This document shows, one piece after another, positions 1 to 6,588 of a stretch of DNA of 14,137 nucleotides. Both the position numbers and the translations under genes were made by a program. Positions within the stretch are counted from its first letter, which is position 1, and every line of letters starts with the position of its first letter. The stretch is from NCBI GenBank assembly GCA_947178115.1, contig CAMWXF010000007.1:1-14137 (forward strand). Reading direction: 5' to 3'. This DNA comes from an uncultured Lachnospiraceae bacterium (GTDB taxonomy: Bacteria > Bacillota > Clostridia > Lachnospirales > Lachnospiraceae). The notes under the pieces were generated by a model. The model was not told where the DNA came from. It ran no database searches and saw nothing but the letters and a program-made list of their open reading frames with translations.

Positions 1-102
1 GTCAGCATTTTGTTCTTCAACGGAAGACTCCTGTCCGCCACAGCCTACAAGCACAATGACCATTGCGGCTGCTATCCCTAAAACAATGCCTTGTCTCTTC
101 AA
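1..102 (-). CDS. Lipoprotein, N-terminal fragment (runs off left edge)
   Basis: Only the first 34 codons are visible. They read as a type II (lipoprotein) signal peptide: TTG start, positively charged K2-R3, a hydrophobic stretch at residues 5-19, and a lipobox L-V-G-C with the modified cysteine at position 21, followed by a polar, acidic Gly/Gln/Ser/Glu tract typical of the flexible tether after the lipid anchor. The start is supported by an AGAGG ribosome binding site (reverse strand, about 8 nt upstream) and a plausible promoter at 149-178. The protein would be exported, lipidated and anchored on the outer face of the membrane. The mature domain lies outside the window, so family and substrate cannot be stated; a solute-binding protein or a peptidyl-prolyl isomerase are only two of many options. 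Confidence 0.8.
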   Translation of the reverse strand, partial: MKRQGIVLGIAAAMVIVLVGCGGQESSVEEQNAD

Positions 103-148
103 GGTTCGTCCTCTTTTCCTATATCAAATGTTTCCTATACATTGTTTT

Positions 149-178
149 ATTTTACTGTATATAGGATAGTCACCGCAA
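149..178 (-). promoter_or_regulatory. Predicted promoter of the lipoprotein gene
   Basis: On the minus strand TTGCGG (173-178) and TAAAAT (149-154) are separated by 18 nt, a vegetative sigma-A-like arrangement. It lies about 45 nt upstream of the TTG start of the lipoprotein gene and downstream of the stop codon of the small ORF. The -35 matches consensus at four of six positions and the -10 at five of six. Prediction from sequence only. Confidence 0.4.
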
Positions 179-250
179 TATCCGAAACAATATTTCTTCA
201 TTTTCCTGCTACTATGTTCGGTCATCATATGGCAATAACCCGACCGCGAC

Positions 251-352
251 CTATTTTTCCACATAATCTGCATAATCTGTCTCACTGGCAAACAGCATAT
301 ACTCTCCGTCAACATATCCCATATAACCGCTCTCTACTGCATATCCTTTCAT
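251..352 (-). CDS. Uncharacterised 33-residue tyrosine-rich acidic small protein
   Basis: A 33-codon frame beginning M-K-G-Y and ending at TAG. It has a strong ribosome binding site (AAGGAGA, 8 nt before ATG). The peptide is unusual in composition: six tyrosines and seven acidic residues, with the repeated theme G-Y-M-G-Y-V and Y-M-L-F-A-S-E followed by D-Y-A-D-Y. There is no signal peptide or long hydrophobic segment, so it is likely cytosolic. I do not recognise the family and assign no function. It sits just downstream of the terminator that ends the pth-mfd-nifS unit and upstream of the lipoprotein gene, with no obvious promoter of its own in the 50 nt available. The frame also stays open upstream to another ATG at 451 with a weaker GGGAG site, which would give 66 residues but would run through the terminator hairpin; I prefer the short form. 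Confidence 0.6.
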   Translation of the reverse strand: MKGYAVESGYMGYVDGEYMLFASETDYADYVEK

Positions 353-404
353 AATATCTGTCTCCTTTACCTTTTCTCGAACTTTTGTTCTGGTATAAGG
401 ATAC

Positions 405-436
405 AAAAAATAGAGTCCGATAATCTGGACTCTATT
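405..436 (-). terminator. Rho-independent terminator ending the pth-mfd-nifS unit
   Basis: A perfect 9-bp inverted repeat (ATAGAGTCC at 410-418 and its complement at 427-435) encloses an 8-nt loop. Read on the minus strand the second arm runs straight into six Ts (405-410). It lies about 105 nt past the cysteine desulfurase stop codon. The plus-strand reading has no T-tract after the stem, so the terminator is directional. Confidence 0.85.
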
Positions 437-541
437 GAATATTACATCCATATATTTTTACTCCCGGAATCTTGCACAATGTACAAAGTATAATGATGAA
501 GCTACCCATCCACCGCCTATGTTTTTGACCAAGGAGCGGCC

Positions 542-1756
542 TTACAACCGGCTCTCCCTAATCTTGCCGACAATCCGCGCCAACTCCCCCACCACAATAT
601 CCATCTCTTCTTTCGTATTCTCCACGCCAAGCGTCAACCGAATCGCACTGCGCGCTTCCTCCGGTGACCGTCCGATCGCCAGCAATACATGTGACGGATC
701 AATAGAACCGGAAGTACATGCCGACCCGCTTGACGCACAGATCCCCTGCATATCTAACATGATCAGCACTGACTCTCCCTCTACTCCCGGAAAGCTGAAA
801 TTCACATTCCCCGGCAGTCGCTTTGTGCGATGCCCATTGAGCATTGCGCCGGGTATTTCCTGCTCAATCCGAGAGATTAAGTAATCCCGCAGCATTCTCT
901 CATGCTCGATTTCCTTTTCCCTTTTTGCAATCAAACTACAGGAACATTTCTCCTCCTGCGTTTTTCTTTTTATCTCATCAAAAGAGTCTTCCACACTGCA
1001 ATACACGCGCTTCACAGCCGCTTCCAGCCCCACGATTCCCGGTACATTCTCGGTACCGGCACGTCTGCCTCGTTCCTGCTGCCCGCCGTGCATAAAAGAG
1101 CGGATCTTGGCTTTTTTACTAATATAAAGAAATCCCACTCCCTTTGGTCCGTTGAACTTATGTCCGCTGGCGGAAAGCAGGTCGATATGACATGCTGCCA
1201 CATCAATGGGCAGCTGTCCGTAAGCCTGTACCGCATCGGTATGGAACAAGATTCCATGGTTTGCGGCAATCTCACCGATCTCCTTGACCGGCTGGAGCGT
1301 CCCGATCTCATTGTTGGCATACATTATCGAGATCAGAATGGTGTCGGGTCGAATCGCCCGTTTCAGCTGTTCTACATCCACCAATCCGTCACCGTCCACA
1401 TCCAGATACGTGACCTCGACCCCTTGCTTTTCCAGATATTCACATGTATGCAGCACCGCATGGTGTTCGACCTTAGACGTAATAATATGTCTTCCCTTGT
1501 CCCGATAAGCCTCATAAACGGCCTTAAGCGCCCAGTTGTCGGATTCCGTTCCGCCCGATGTAAAATAAATTTCATTCGCTTCCGCGCCAAGCGTCCCGGC
1601 AATCGTCTCCTTTGCCCGGATAACCGCCATCCTGCTCTCATTGCCCAACTTGTATATACTTCCCGCATTGCCGTAACATTCCGTGAAATACGGCAGCATC
1701 GATTCCACAACCTCCGGCGCAGTCTTTGTCGTCGCCGCATGATCCAAGTAGATCAT
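542..1756 (-). CDS. Cysteine desulfurase, NifS/IscS family, with an internal insertion
   Basis: A PLP-dependent enzyme that takes sulfur from L-cysteine as an enzyme persulfide and hands it on for Fe-S cluster assembly or tRNA thiolation; cytosolic. Residues count from M-I-Y-L-D-H-A-A-T-T, the family's usual N-terminus: the PLP-stacking histidine is in V-E-H-H-A-V (about 98), the PLP lysine in S-G-H-K-F (200), and the catalytic cysteine in S-S-G-S-A-C-T-S-G (347), a group I (NifS/IscS) loop. The ATG at 1756 is preferred because GGAGAG (1761-1766) is well placed before it; the in-frame ATG at 1768 would have its site too close. Unusual: about 24 extra residues around 253-280, Lys/Glu-rich with C-S-C. 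It lies 71 nt after mfd in the same direction. No iscU, thiI or mnmA is next to it here, so the sulfur acceptor is unknown and I leave out a specific symbol. Confidence 0.93.
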   Translation of the reverse strand: MIYLDHAATTKTAPEVVESMLPYFTECYGNAGSIYKLGNESRMAVIRAKETIAGTLGAEANEIYFTSGGTESDNWALKAVYEAYRDKGRHIITSKVEHHAVLHTCEYLEKQGVEVTYLDVDGDGLVDVEQLKRAIRPDTILISIMYANNEIGTLQPVKEIGEIAANHGILFHTDAVQAYGQLPIDVAACHIDLLSASGHKFNGPKGVGFLYISKKAKIRSFMHGGQQERGRRAGTENVPGIVGLEAAVKRVYCSVEDSFDEIKRKTQEEKCSCSLIAKREKEIEHERMLRDYLISRIEQEIPGAMLNGHRTKRLPGNVNFSFPGVEGESVLIMLDMQGICASSGSACTSGSIDPSHVLLAIGRSPEEARSAIRLTLGVENTKEEMDIVVGELARIVGKIRESRL

Positions 1757-1770
1757 AGCACTCTCCATTC

Positions 1771-1789
1771 CGCCGCATTTCCGATAGCG
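1771..1789. repeat. 19-bp direct repeat, copy 1 (nifS upstream region)
   Basis: An exact 19-bp sequence, cgccgcatttccgatagcg on the plus strand, lies in the mfd-nifS gap just upstream of the nifS start region. The same 19 bases occur in the same orientation at 1908-1926, inside the 3' end of mfd. In this copy the flanking bases also make a 5-bp inverted repeat (GCCGC/GCGGC). Confidence 0.85.
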
Positions 1790-1827
1790 GCATCATAAAT
1801 TTTCTATAAAACAGCCGAAATCGTCAT

Positions 1828-4800
1828 CTACTCCAGCAACAGCTCTGTCATATCAGAAAGTGCCGCCTCCGTCAGTGCCAGCAGCAATTCCTCGTCCTTC
1901 TCAACCACGCCGCATTTCCGATAGCGCAGCCTGAACATCGGCGTTCCTTTCGGCTCAAAAGACATCCTGCCCTCATAAGCATTCAGAAGCTGCGGAATAT
2001 TTTCCACCCTGATCGGGGCATCCATCCGCAGCAGGAAACGGATGGAACCGTCCTTACCCTTTACCTCCGGCATGTACAGTTTATGCGCGTGAGAACGCAT
2101 CAGCGCAATTCTAAGCAGGTTTTCCGCCGACTTCGGAATCTCGCCGAAGCGGTCCAGTAATTCCTCCCGCATGTCATCGCATTCCTTCTCGTTCTCAATT
2201 CCCGCGATACGCTTGTAGATATCCAGTTTCTGCGCTTCATTTACGATATAGGAAGGCGGAATGTATGCGTCCGCTTCCAGATCAATGCTTGTATTAAAAT
2301 CTTCTATCGTCGAAATACCTTTCAGGCTCTTAACCGCTTCATTTAGCATCTTGCAGTACAGATCATAACCGACCGCCTGCATATGCCCATGCTGCCTTGC
2401 CCCCAGCAGATTACCCGCACCTCGTATTTCCAGATCCCGCATGGCAATCTTAAATCCACTGCCCAGATCGGTAAACTCTTTGATTGCTTCCAAGCGTTTC
2501 TCCGCCACTTCCCTGAGCATTTTATCCCTTTTATACATAAGAAAAGCATAGGCTGTCCGGTTGGAACGCCCCACGCGCCCTCTGAGCTGATAGAGCTGCG
2601 CCAGCCCCATCTGATCGGAATCATGAATGATCATCGTGTTTACATTGGAAATGTCCAGTCCGGTCTCAATGATCGTAGTGGATACCAGCACATCGATTTC
2701 TCCGTCGATGAAATCATACATGATCCGCTCCAGCTCGCTCTCCTTCATCTGACCGTGTGCAAAAGCCACGGTTGCCTCGGGCACCAGCTTCTGGATCGCG
2801 GCGGAAATATCCGCAATGTTATTTACCCTGTTATAGACATAGTATACCTGTCCTTCTCTGGACAATTCCCTGACGATCGCTTCCCGCACCAATTCTTCAT
2901 TGTACTCGCAGACAAAAGTCTGGATCGGCTGTCTGTCCCCGGGCGCCTCTTCCAGCACACTCATATCCCGAATGCCGATCAGGCTCATGTGCAGCGTTCT
3001 GGGAATCGGCGTCGCCGTCAGCGTCAGCACATCCACGTTTTCCTTCATCTTCTTGATCTTCTCTTTATGCGCCACACCGAAACGCTGTTCCTCATCGATG
3101 ATCAGCAGCCCCAGATCCTTATACTGCACATCCGCAGACAGAACACGATGAGTACCGATCACGATATCCACCATGCCTTTCTTCAAGTCTGCCACTGTCT
3201 TCTTTTGTTCCGCCGTTGTCCGAAAACGCGACAGCAGATCTATCCGTACCGGAAACTCCTTCATTCTCTGCACAAAAGTATTATAGTGCTGTTGTGCAAG
3301 AATGGTAGTGGGCACCAGATATACTACCTGTTTTCCCTCCTGCACGGCCTTGAATGCCGCCCTGATCGCAATTTCCGTCTTGCCGTACCCCACGTCACCG
3401 CAGATCAGACGATCCATGATCTTGCTGCTCTCCATATCCTCCTTCGTGGCAGCGATGGCATTCACCTGATCTTCCGTCTCTTCAAAAGGAAACATCTCCT
3501 CAAATTCCCTCTGCCAGACAGTATCCGGCCCGTATTTAAAGCCCTGACTCTGCTGTCTGACCGCATACAGTTCTACCAGATCCTGCGCCACCTCGTCCAC
3601 CGCGGTACGCACTTTTGACTTGGTCTTAGTCCACTCCTGCGTACCCAGTTTATTGAGCTTAGGTTTGCTGCCTGACTCCGCAGAAGCGTATTTCTGAATC
3701 ACATCCAGACCTGTGGCAAGCACATAGAGAATCCCGCCGTCCCGATAAGAGATCTTCATATAATCCTTGACGATCTTATCCACTTCCACTTTCTCTATGC
3801 CCTGATAGATCCCCAGTCCGTGGCTCTCATGCACCACGTAATCTCCCACTTTTAACTCATTGAAATCATTGATCTTCTGTCCCTGATAAAGCTTCTTCCT
3901 CTTTTTCTTCTTCTCCGCACCAAAGATGTCACTCTCCGAGATCACGATAAATTTCAGAAGCGGATATTCGAATCCCTTGAGCACCCTGCCGTAGTAGGTC
4001 ATGACCTCACCCGGCTGCACCTCCCGCATAGGATCTTCCGTATAAAAGGCACTGATCTCCTGCTCACGCAGATCTTCCGCAAGGCGCTTCGCCCTCGTTC
4101 TGGAACCGGAAAGCAGCAGGATACGATACCCCCTTTTCTTATAACCGGCCAGATCTTTTACCAACGCTTCAAAGCTATTGTTGTATGAAGATAGACTCCT
4201 TGTCTGAATATCAAATTTTCTGTCCGCCTTAAAAAGAGGATTCCTGCCATCCATCATGGAAAGCGTCACAACTCTGCCTTTCGTGATCCTCCCAGCCGTC
4301 TTCTCCGCGCTGTAGAGGATATCCATCTGTCCGGGCAGAATATAACCCTTCTCCAAACGATGCAGCATACTTTCCCGAAATTCCAGTTCTACCGCCGACA
4401 CGTGTTCCTTAACCCGCAGCGGTTCCTCTATGAAAACGCAGCTTGCGCCCTGCCTGCCGGAAATCTCCACATCGTCTGACAGACAATCGAGGAGAGTTGA
4501 CAATTCCGAATAAAAGTACCGTATATAGCTCTCCAAATTCACCGTATTTCTGGACAATCCAAGTTCCAGCAGCTGCTCTACCAGTTCTTTTACCTGCGTC
4601 TCGATTCGATGCGCTTCCTCAGTCTTCATCTCTTTTCGCAGCTTAGCCGTATGTTTCTTACACTCTTCCTGAATCTTCTTAAGTCCATCCCGCAATTCAT
4701 TTTCTGACAAAATTAGTTCTGTTGCAGGATAGATCGTAACTGACTCCAACTGCTCTATGGAACGCTGACTCAGAATATCAAAGCTGCGTATGGACTCCAC

Positions 4801-5391
4801 GTCTTCGCCCCAAAGCTCGATTCGATAAGGATTTTCTTCTGTCAGATCAAAAATATCAACGATACCGCCACGAATGCTGAACTGCCCCGGCGCTTCCACC
4901 TGATAATTCTTTTCATATCCCAGCTCCACGAGACGCGCCGCCAGCTCACTCTCATCTATGCTGCTTCGCTTATCCAGATGTATTACATGCTTTTTCCACG
5001 CATCGATCGGCGGCTGCGGCGCCATCAGGGCATCATAGGTGGTGATCACCGTAGTGGGTCTGCCCTCCATCAGTCGCCGCAGGCATCTGATTCGTTCCAT
5101 TGTCAGCTGATTACCGTGGATATCCGCCTGAAAAAAGATCAGGTCCTTGGCCGGATACAACATGACATTTCTGTCATAAAACTTATAATCTTCATATAAC
5201 TCTTTCGCCCGCAGATCACTGAAAGTCACGATCATTTTATAACGAAATTCCTCGCCTATCCCATAGATCATATGCAGCTTTTGCGAGTCTACGCACCCGC
5301 TCAGTGCCACGGAAGCCCGGTCTTTTATAAGCATTTTTTTTATTTCTTCATATTCTCCCAATTCTTCCAAGGGAGCAAGTAAAGCCCTCAC
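1828..5391 (-). CDS. mfd: Transcription-repair coupling factor Mfd
   Basis: Mfd is a DNA translocase that removes RNA polymerase stalled at lesions and recruits UvrA for nucleotide excision repair. At 1187 residues it is full length. Domains in order: UvrB-like N-terminal module (to about 350), RNA-polymerase-interacting domain around K-V-G-D-Y-V-V-H-E-S-H-G-L-G-I-Y (514-529), and RecG-like translocase with Walker A G-D-V-G-Y-G-K-T (665-672), D-E-E-Q (766-769), T-A-T-P-I-P-R-T (792-799) and Q-L-R-G-R-V-G-R (935-942). The translocation region follows (R-D-L-E-I-R-G-A-G-N-L-L-G, 985-997), then the autoinhibitory C-terminal domain. A lysine/arginine cluster at 494-500 precedes the polymerase-binding domain. 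Start is GTG at 5391; its GTGA overlaps the pth stop by 4 bases, and GGAGG (5398-5402) sits 6 nt upstream, so translation is probably coupled to pth. Confidence 0.98.
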   Translation of the reverse strand: MRALLAPLEELGEYEEIKKMLIKDRASVALSGCVDSQKLHMIYGIGEEFRYKMIVTFSDLRAKELYEDYKFYDRNVMLYPAKDLIFFQADIHGNQLTMERIRCLRRLMEGRPTTVITTYDALMAPQPPIDAWKKHVIHLDKRSSIDESELAARLVELGYEKNYQVEAPGQFSIRGGIVDIFDLTEENPYRIELWGEDVESIRSFDILSQRSIEQLESVTIYPATELILSENELRDGLKKIQEECKKHTAKLRKEMKTEEAHRIETQVKELVEQLLELGLSRNTVNLESYIRYFYSELSTLLDCLSDDVEISGRQGASCVFIEEPLRVKEHVSAVELEFRESMLHRLEKGYILPGQMDILYSAEKTAGRITKGRVVTLSMMDGRNPLFKADRKFDIQTRSLSSYNNSFEALVKDLAGYKKRGYRILLLSGSRTRAKRLAEDLREQEISAFYTEDPMREVQPGEVMTYYGRVLKGFEYPLLKFIVISESDIFGAEKKKKRKKLYQGQKINDFNELKVGDYVVHESHGLGIYQGIEKVEVDKIVKDYMKISYRDGGILYVLATGLDVIQKYASAESGSKPKLNKLGTQEWTKTKSKVRTAVDEVAQDLVELYAVRQQSQGFKYGPDTVWQREFEEMFPFEETEDQVNAIAATKEDMESSKIMDRLICGDVGYGKTEIAIRAAFKAVQEGKQVVYLVPTTILAQQHYNTFVQRMKEFPVRIDLLSRFRTTAEQKKTVADLKKGMVDIVIGTHRVLSADVQYKDLGLLIIDEEQRFGVAHKEKIKKMKENVDVLTLTATPIPRTLHMSLIGIRDMSVLEEAPGDRQPIQTFVCEYNEELVREAIVRELSREGQVYYVYNRVNNIADISAAIQKLVPEATVAFAHGQMKESELERIMYDFIDGEIDVLVSTTIIETGLDISNVNTMIIHDSDQMGLAQLYQLRGRVGRSNRTAYAFLMYKRDKMLREVAEKRLEAIKEFTDLGSGFKIAMRDLEIRGAGNLLGARQHGHMQAVGYDLYCKMLNEAVKSLKGISTIEDFNTSIDLEADAYIPPSYIVNEAQKLDIYKRIAGIENEKECDDMREELLDRFGEIPKSAENLLRIALMRSHAHKLYMPEVKGKDGSIRFLLRMDAPIRVENIPQLLNAYEGRMSFEPKGTPMFRLRYRKCGVVEKDEELLLALTEAALSDMTELLLE
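1908..1926. repeat. 19-bp direct repeat, copy 2 (3' end of mfd)
   Basis: Exact match to 1771-1789, with copy starts 137 bp apart. Here the bases are coding, for R-Y-R-K-C-G near residue 1160 of Mfd. The match ends abruptly on both sides. Confidence 0.85.
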
Positions 5392-5984
5392 ATCTTACCT
5401 CCATGCTGTTCTTTCCGTTTCGCGCTATTGTACAAATTCATCGCCGCGTCCGCACCCTCTGCGATCATTACTTCAATGGCATCCGCCGCGCGCTTAGCGC
5501 TCTCATCCATGATTTCCCGTTCCTCCTTGGGAAAATGTCCCAATACATAATCCACTAAGTCGTAGCCTTCCGGTTTCTGTCCCACGCCCATCTTTACCCG
5601 CTGGAATTCATCATGTCCAAGATGCAGAATGATATTCTTCAGTCCGTTATGCCCGCCGGCGCTTCCCTTTTTCCGAATGCGAATCTGCCCCACATCCAGA
5701 CTAATATCATCGGAGATCACAATCAACTCGCTCTTTTCGTCTGCTTTATAAAAGTCTATGACTTCCCTGACGCTTTCACCACTCAAATTCATGTATGTCT
5801 GGGGCTTAACTAAGACTGCCTTCTGTCCGCCAACGAGTCCCTTACCGATAAGCGCCTTATGCTTACGCTCCTTCACGTTAATATTATTCTTATCGGCAAT
5901 GACATCGATCACATCAAAACCGATATTATGTCTTGTATTCTGATACTGCCTGTCCGGATTTCCCAGACCTACGATGATGTACAT
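5388..5984 (-). CDS. pth: Peptidyl-tRNA hydrolase
   Basis: Pth cleaves peptidyl-tRNAs released from stalled ribosomes and recycles the tRNA; cytosolic monomer. The 198-residue length is normal for the bacterial Pth family. Active-site residues are present: Asn9 in G-L-G-N-P, catalytic His19 in T-R-H-N-I-G-F, Asn66 in T-Y-M-N-L-S-G, Asp93 in S-D-D, and Asn113 in G-G-H-N-G-L, matching E. coli N10, H20, N68, D93 and N114. The start is ATG with GAGG about 5 nt upstream, and a good promoter lies at 6041-6069. The last bases overlap the start of mfd. The pth-mfd neighbourhood is also found in Bacillus. The C-terminal tail is Lys/Glu-rich. Confidence 0.98.
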   Translation of the reverse strand: MYIIVGLGNPDRQYQNTRHNIGFDVIDVIADKNNINVKERKHKALIGKGLVGGQKAVLVKPQTYMNLSGESVREVIDFYKADEKSELIVISDDISLDVGQIRIRKKGSAGGHNGLKNIILHLGHDEFQRVKMGVGQKPEGYDLVDYVLGHFPKEEREIMDESAKRAADAIEVMIAEGADAAMNLYNSAKRKEQHGGKM

Positions 5985-6040
5985 AGCTACCTCGATTCTC
6001 CATGCTGCCGCAGGTACGGCAATAATATTGACTGTTTCTT

Positions 6041-6069
6041 ATTCTATCAATATTTTTCCATTCCTACAA
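6041..6069 (-). promoter_or_regulatory. Predicted promoter of the pth-mfd-nifS operon
   Basis: On the minus strand TTGTAG (6064-6069) and TAGAAT (6041-6046) are separated by exactly 17 nt. Transcription would begin about 50 nt before the pth ATG. It lies immediately downstream of the spoVG terminator, so pth-mfd-nifS would be a separate unit. Confidence 0.65.
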
Positions 6070-6089
6070 GAATTGTTTCAGAAAGACAT

Positions 6090-6117
6090 AAAAAAGGACG
6101 CTTCCGCGTCCTTTTTT
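6090..6117 (-). terminator. Terminator after spoVG (symmetrical)
   Basis: A GC-rich 6-bp stem (GGACGC/GCGTCC) with a 4-nt TTCC loop is flanked by six As and six Ts, so the stem can extend to 12 bp. Both strands show a hairpin followed by a T-run. On the minus strand it lies about 20 nt past the spoVG stop and ends that transcript before the pth promoter. No plus-strand gene upstream needs it. Confidence 0.9.
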
Positions 6118-6138
6118 CTTCTTTCCACACTGCATTTG

Positions 6139-6411
6139 TTACTCATCATCAGATTCTAAAAGCGCCTTCTCATAGCTTTCCAGAATAATCTTTTGTATTC
6201 TGTCGCGGGTATCTGAGTTGATAGGATGTGCAATATCCCGATACTCACCATCATTAGCCTTCTTGCTTGGCATTGCAATGAAAAGACCTTTTTCACCTTC
6301 GATTACTTTAATGTCATGAACCACGAATTCATCGTCTATGGTAATCGAGACGATTGCCTTCATTTTGCTGTCTTGAGTCATTTTACGCACGCGGACATCA
6401 GTAATTCTCAT
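6139..6411 (-). CDS. spoVG: SpoVG, nucleic-acid-binding regulator
   Basis: SpoVG is a small, widely conserved Firmicutes protein that affects sporulation, septation and gene expression, with reported DNA and RNA binding. The 90 residues begin [10 protein letters not shown] and include the conserved core features [22 protein letters not shown] and Y-R-D-I-A-H-P-I. The ATG at 6411 is chosen over an in-frame ATG 21 nt upstream because a strong AAGGAGG lies 9 nt before it and because family members start at this point. The acidic tail (E-S-D-D-E) is typical. The gene has its own extended -10 promoter and a leader of about 140 nt with inverted repeats; it may also receive readthrough from glgCD, since no terminator is seen between them. 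Confidence 0.97.
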   Translation of the reverse strand: MRITDVRVRKMTQDSKMKAIVSITIDDEFVVHDIKVIEGEKGLFIAMPSKKANDGEYRDIAHPINSDTRDRIQKIILESYEKALLESDDE

Positions 6412-6437
6412 GAAGCTCAGCCTCCTTATCATATGAT

Positions 6438-6458
6438 ACCGAACAGAAACCTGTCGGT
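6438..6458. repeat. Inverted repeat in the spoVG leader, next to the RBS
   Basis: ACCGA-A-CAG and CTG-TCGGT form an 8-bp stem with one bulged base and an AAAC loop (plus-strand reading). In the spoVG mRNA the equivalent hairpin ends about 10 nt before the AAGGAGG ribosome binding site. It has no T-tract on the minus strand, so it is not a terminator for spoVG. Confidence 0.6.
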
Positions 6459-6491
6459 TTTCACAAGCTTTTCCACATAAGTCATACTCAT

Positions 6492-6507
6492 CAAGCCACG
6501 TAGCTTG
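6492..6507. repeat. Near-palindrome in the spoVG leader
   Basis: CAAGCCACGTAGCTTG is a 16-bp near-perfect palindrome: five outer pairs and the central ACGT match, with one mismatched pair between. It lies about 50 bp downstream of the predicted spoVG -10, within the transcribed leader. It could be a dimeric protein-binding site or an RNA stem; neither is shown. Confidence 0.55.
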
Positions 6508-6559
6508 TAATAAACATTTAGTTAATAGCGCCCATGCCTCTTACACAATATTTCTATCG

Positions 6560-6588
6560 ATTATAGCAACCGCCTTTCCATCATACCA
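6560..6588 (-). promoter_or_regulatory. Predicted extended -10 promoter of spoVG
   Basis: On the minus strand TGC-TATAAT (6560-6568) is a perfect -10 with the extended TGn motif. The -35 at 17 nt (TGGTAT, 6583-6588) is poor, as is common with extended -10 promoters. It overlaps the last bases of glgD's downstream flank and implies a leader of about 140 nt. I could not convincingly fit a sigma-H promoter, although spoVG of B. subtilis is sigma-H dependent. Confidence 0.55.

Noticed and set aside
256..264. Further DnaA-like sites (TTTTCCACA here and at 6469-6477)
   Set aside because: Each is a single one-mismatch 9-mer in AT-rich DNA, without tandem partners; expected by chance.
124..315. Minus-strand open frame of 63 codons overlapping the small ORF
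   Set aside because: It overlaps the better-supported 33-codon ORF, has no ribosome binding site, and spans the lipoprotein promoter.
902..1798. Plus-strand open frame of about 298 codons
   Set aside because: It lies antisense to the cysteine desulfurase gene, whose motifs are unmistakable. The antisense product has no recognisable motif and no good ribosome binding site.
2383..3618. Plus-strand open frame of about 411 codons
   Set aside because: It is antisense to the conserved translocase domain of mfd and is His/Gln/Leu-rich in the way mirror frames of GC-biased codons usually are. No domain recognised.
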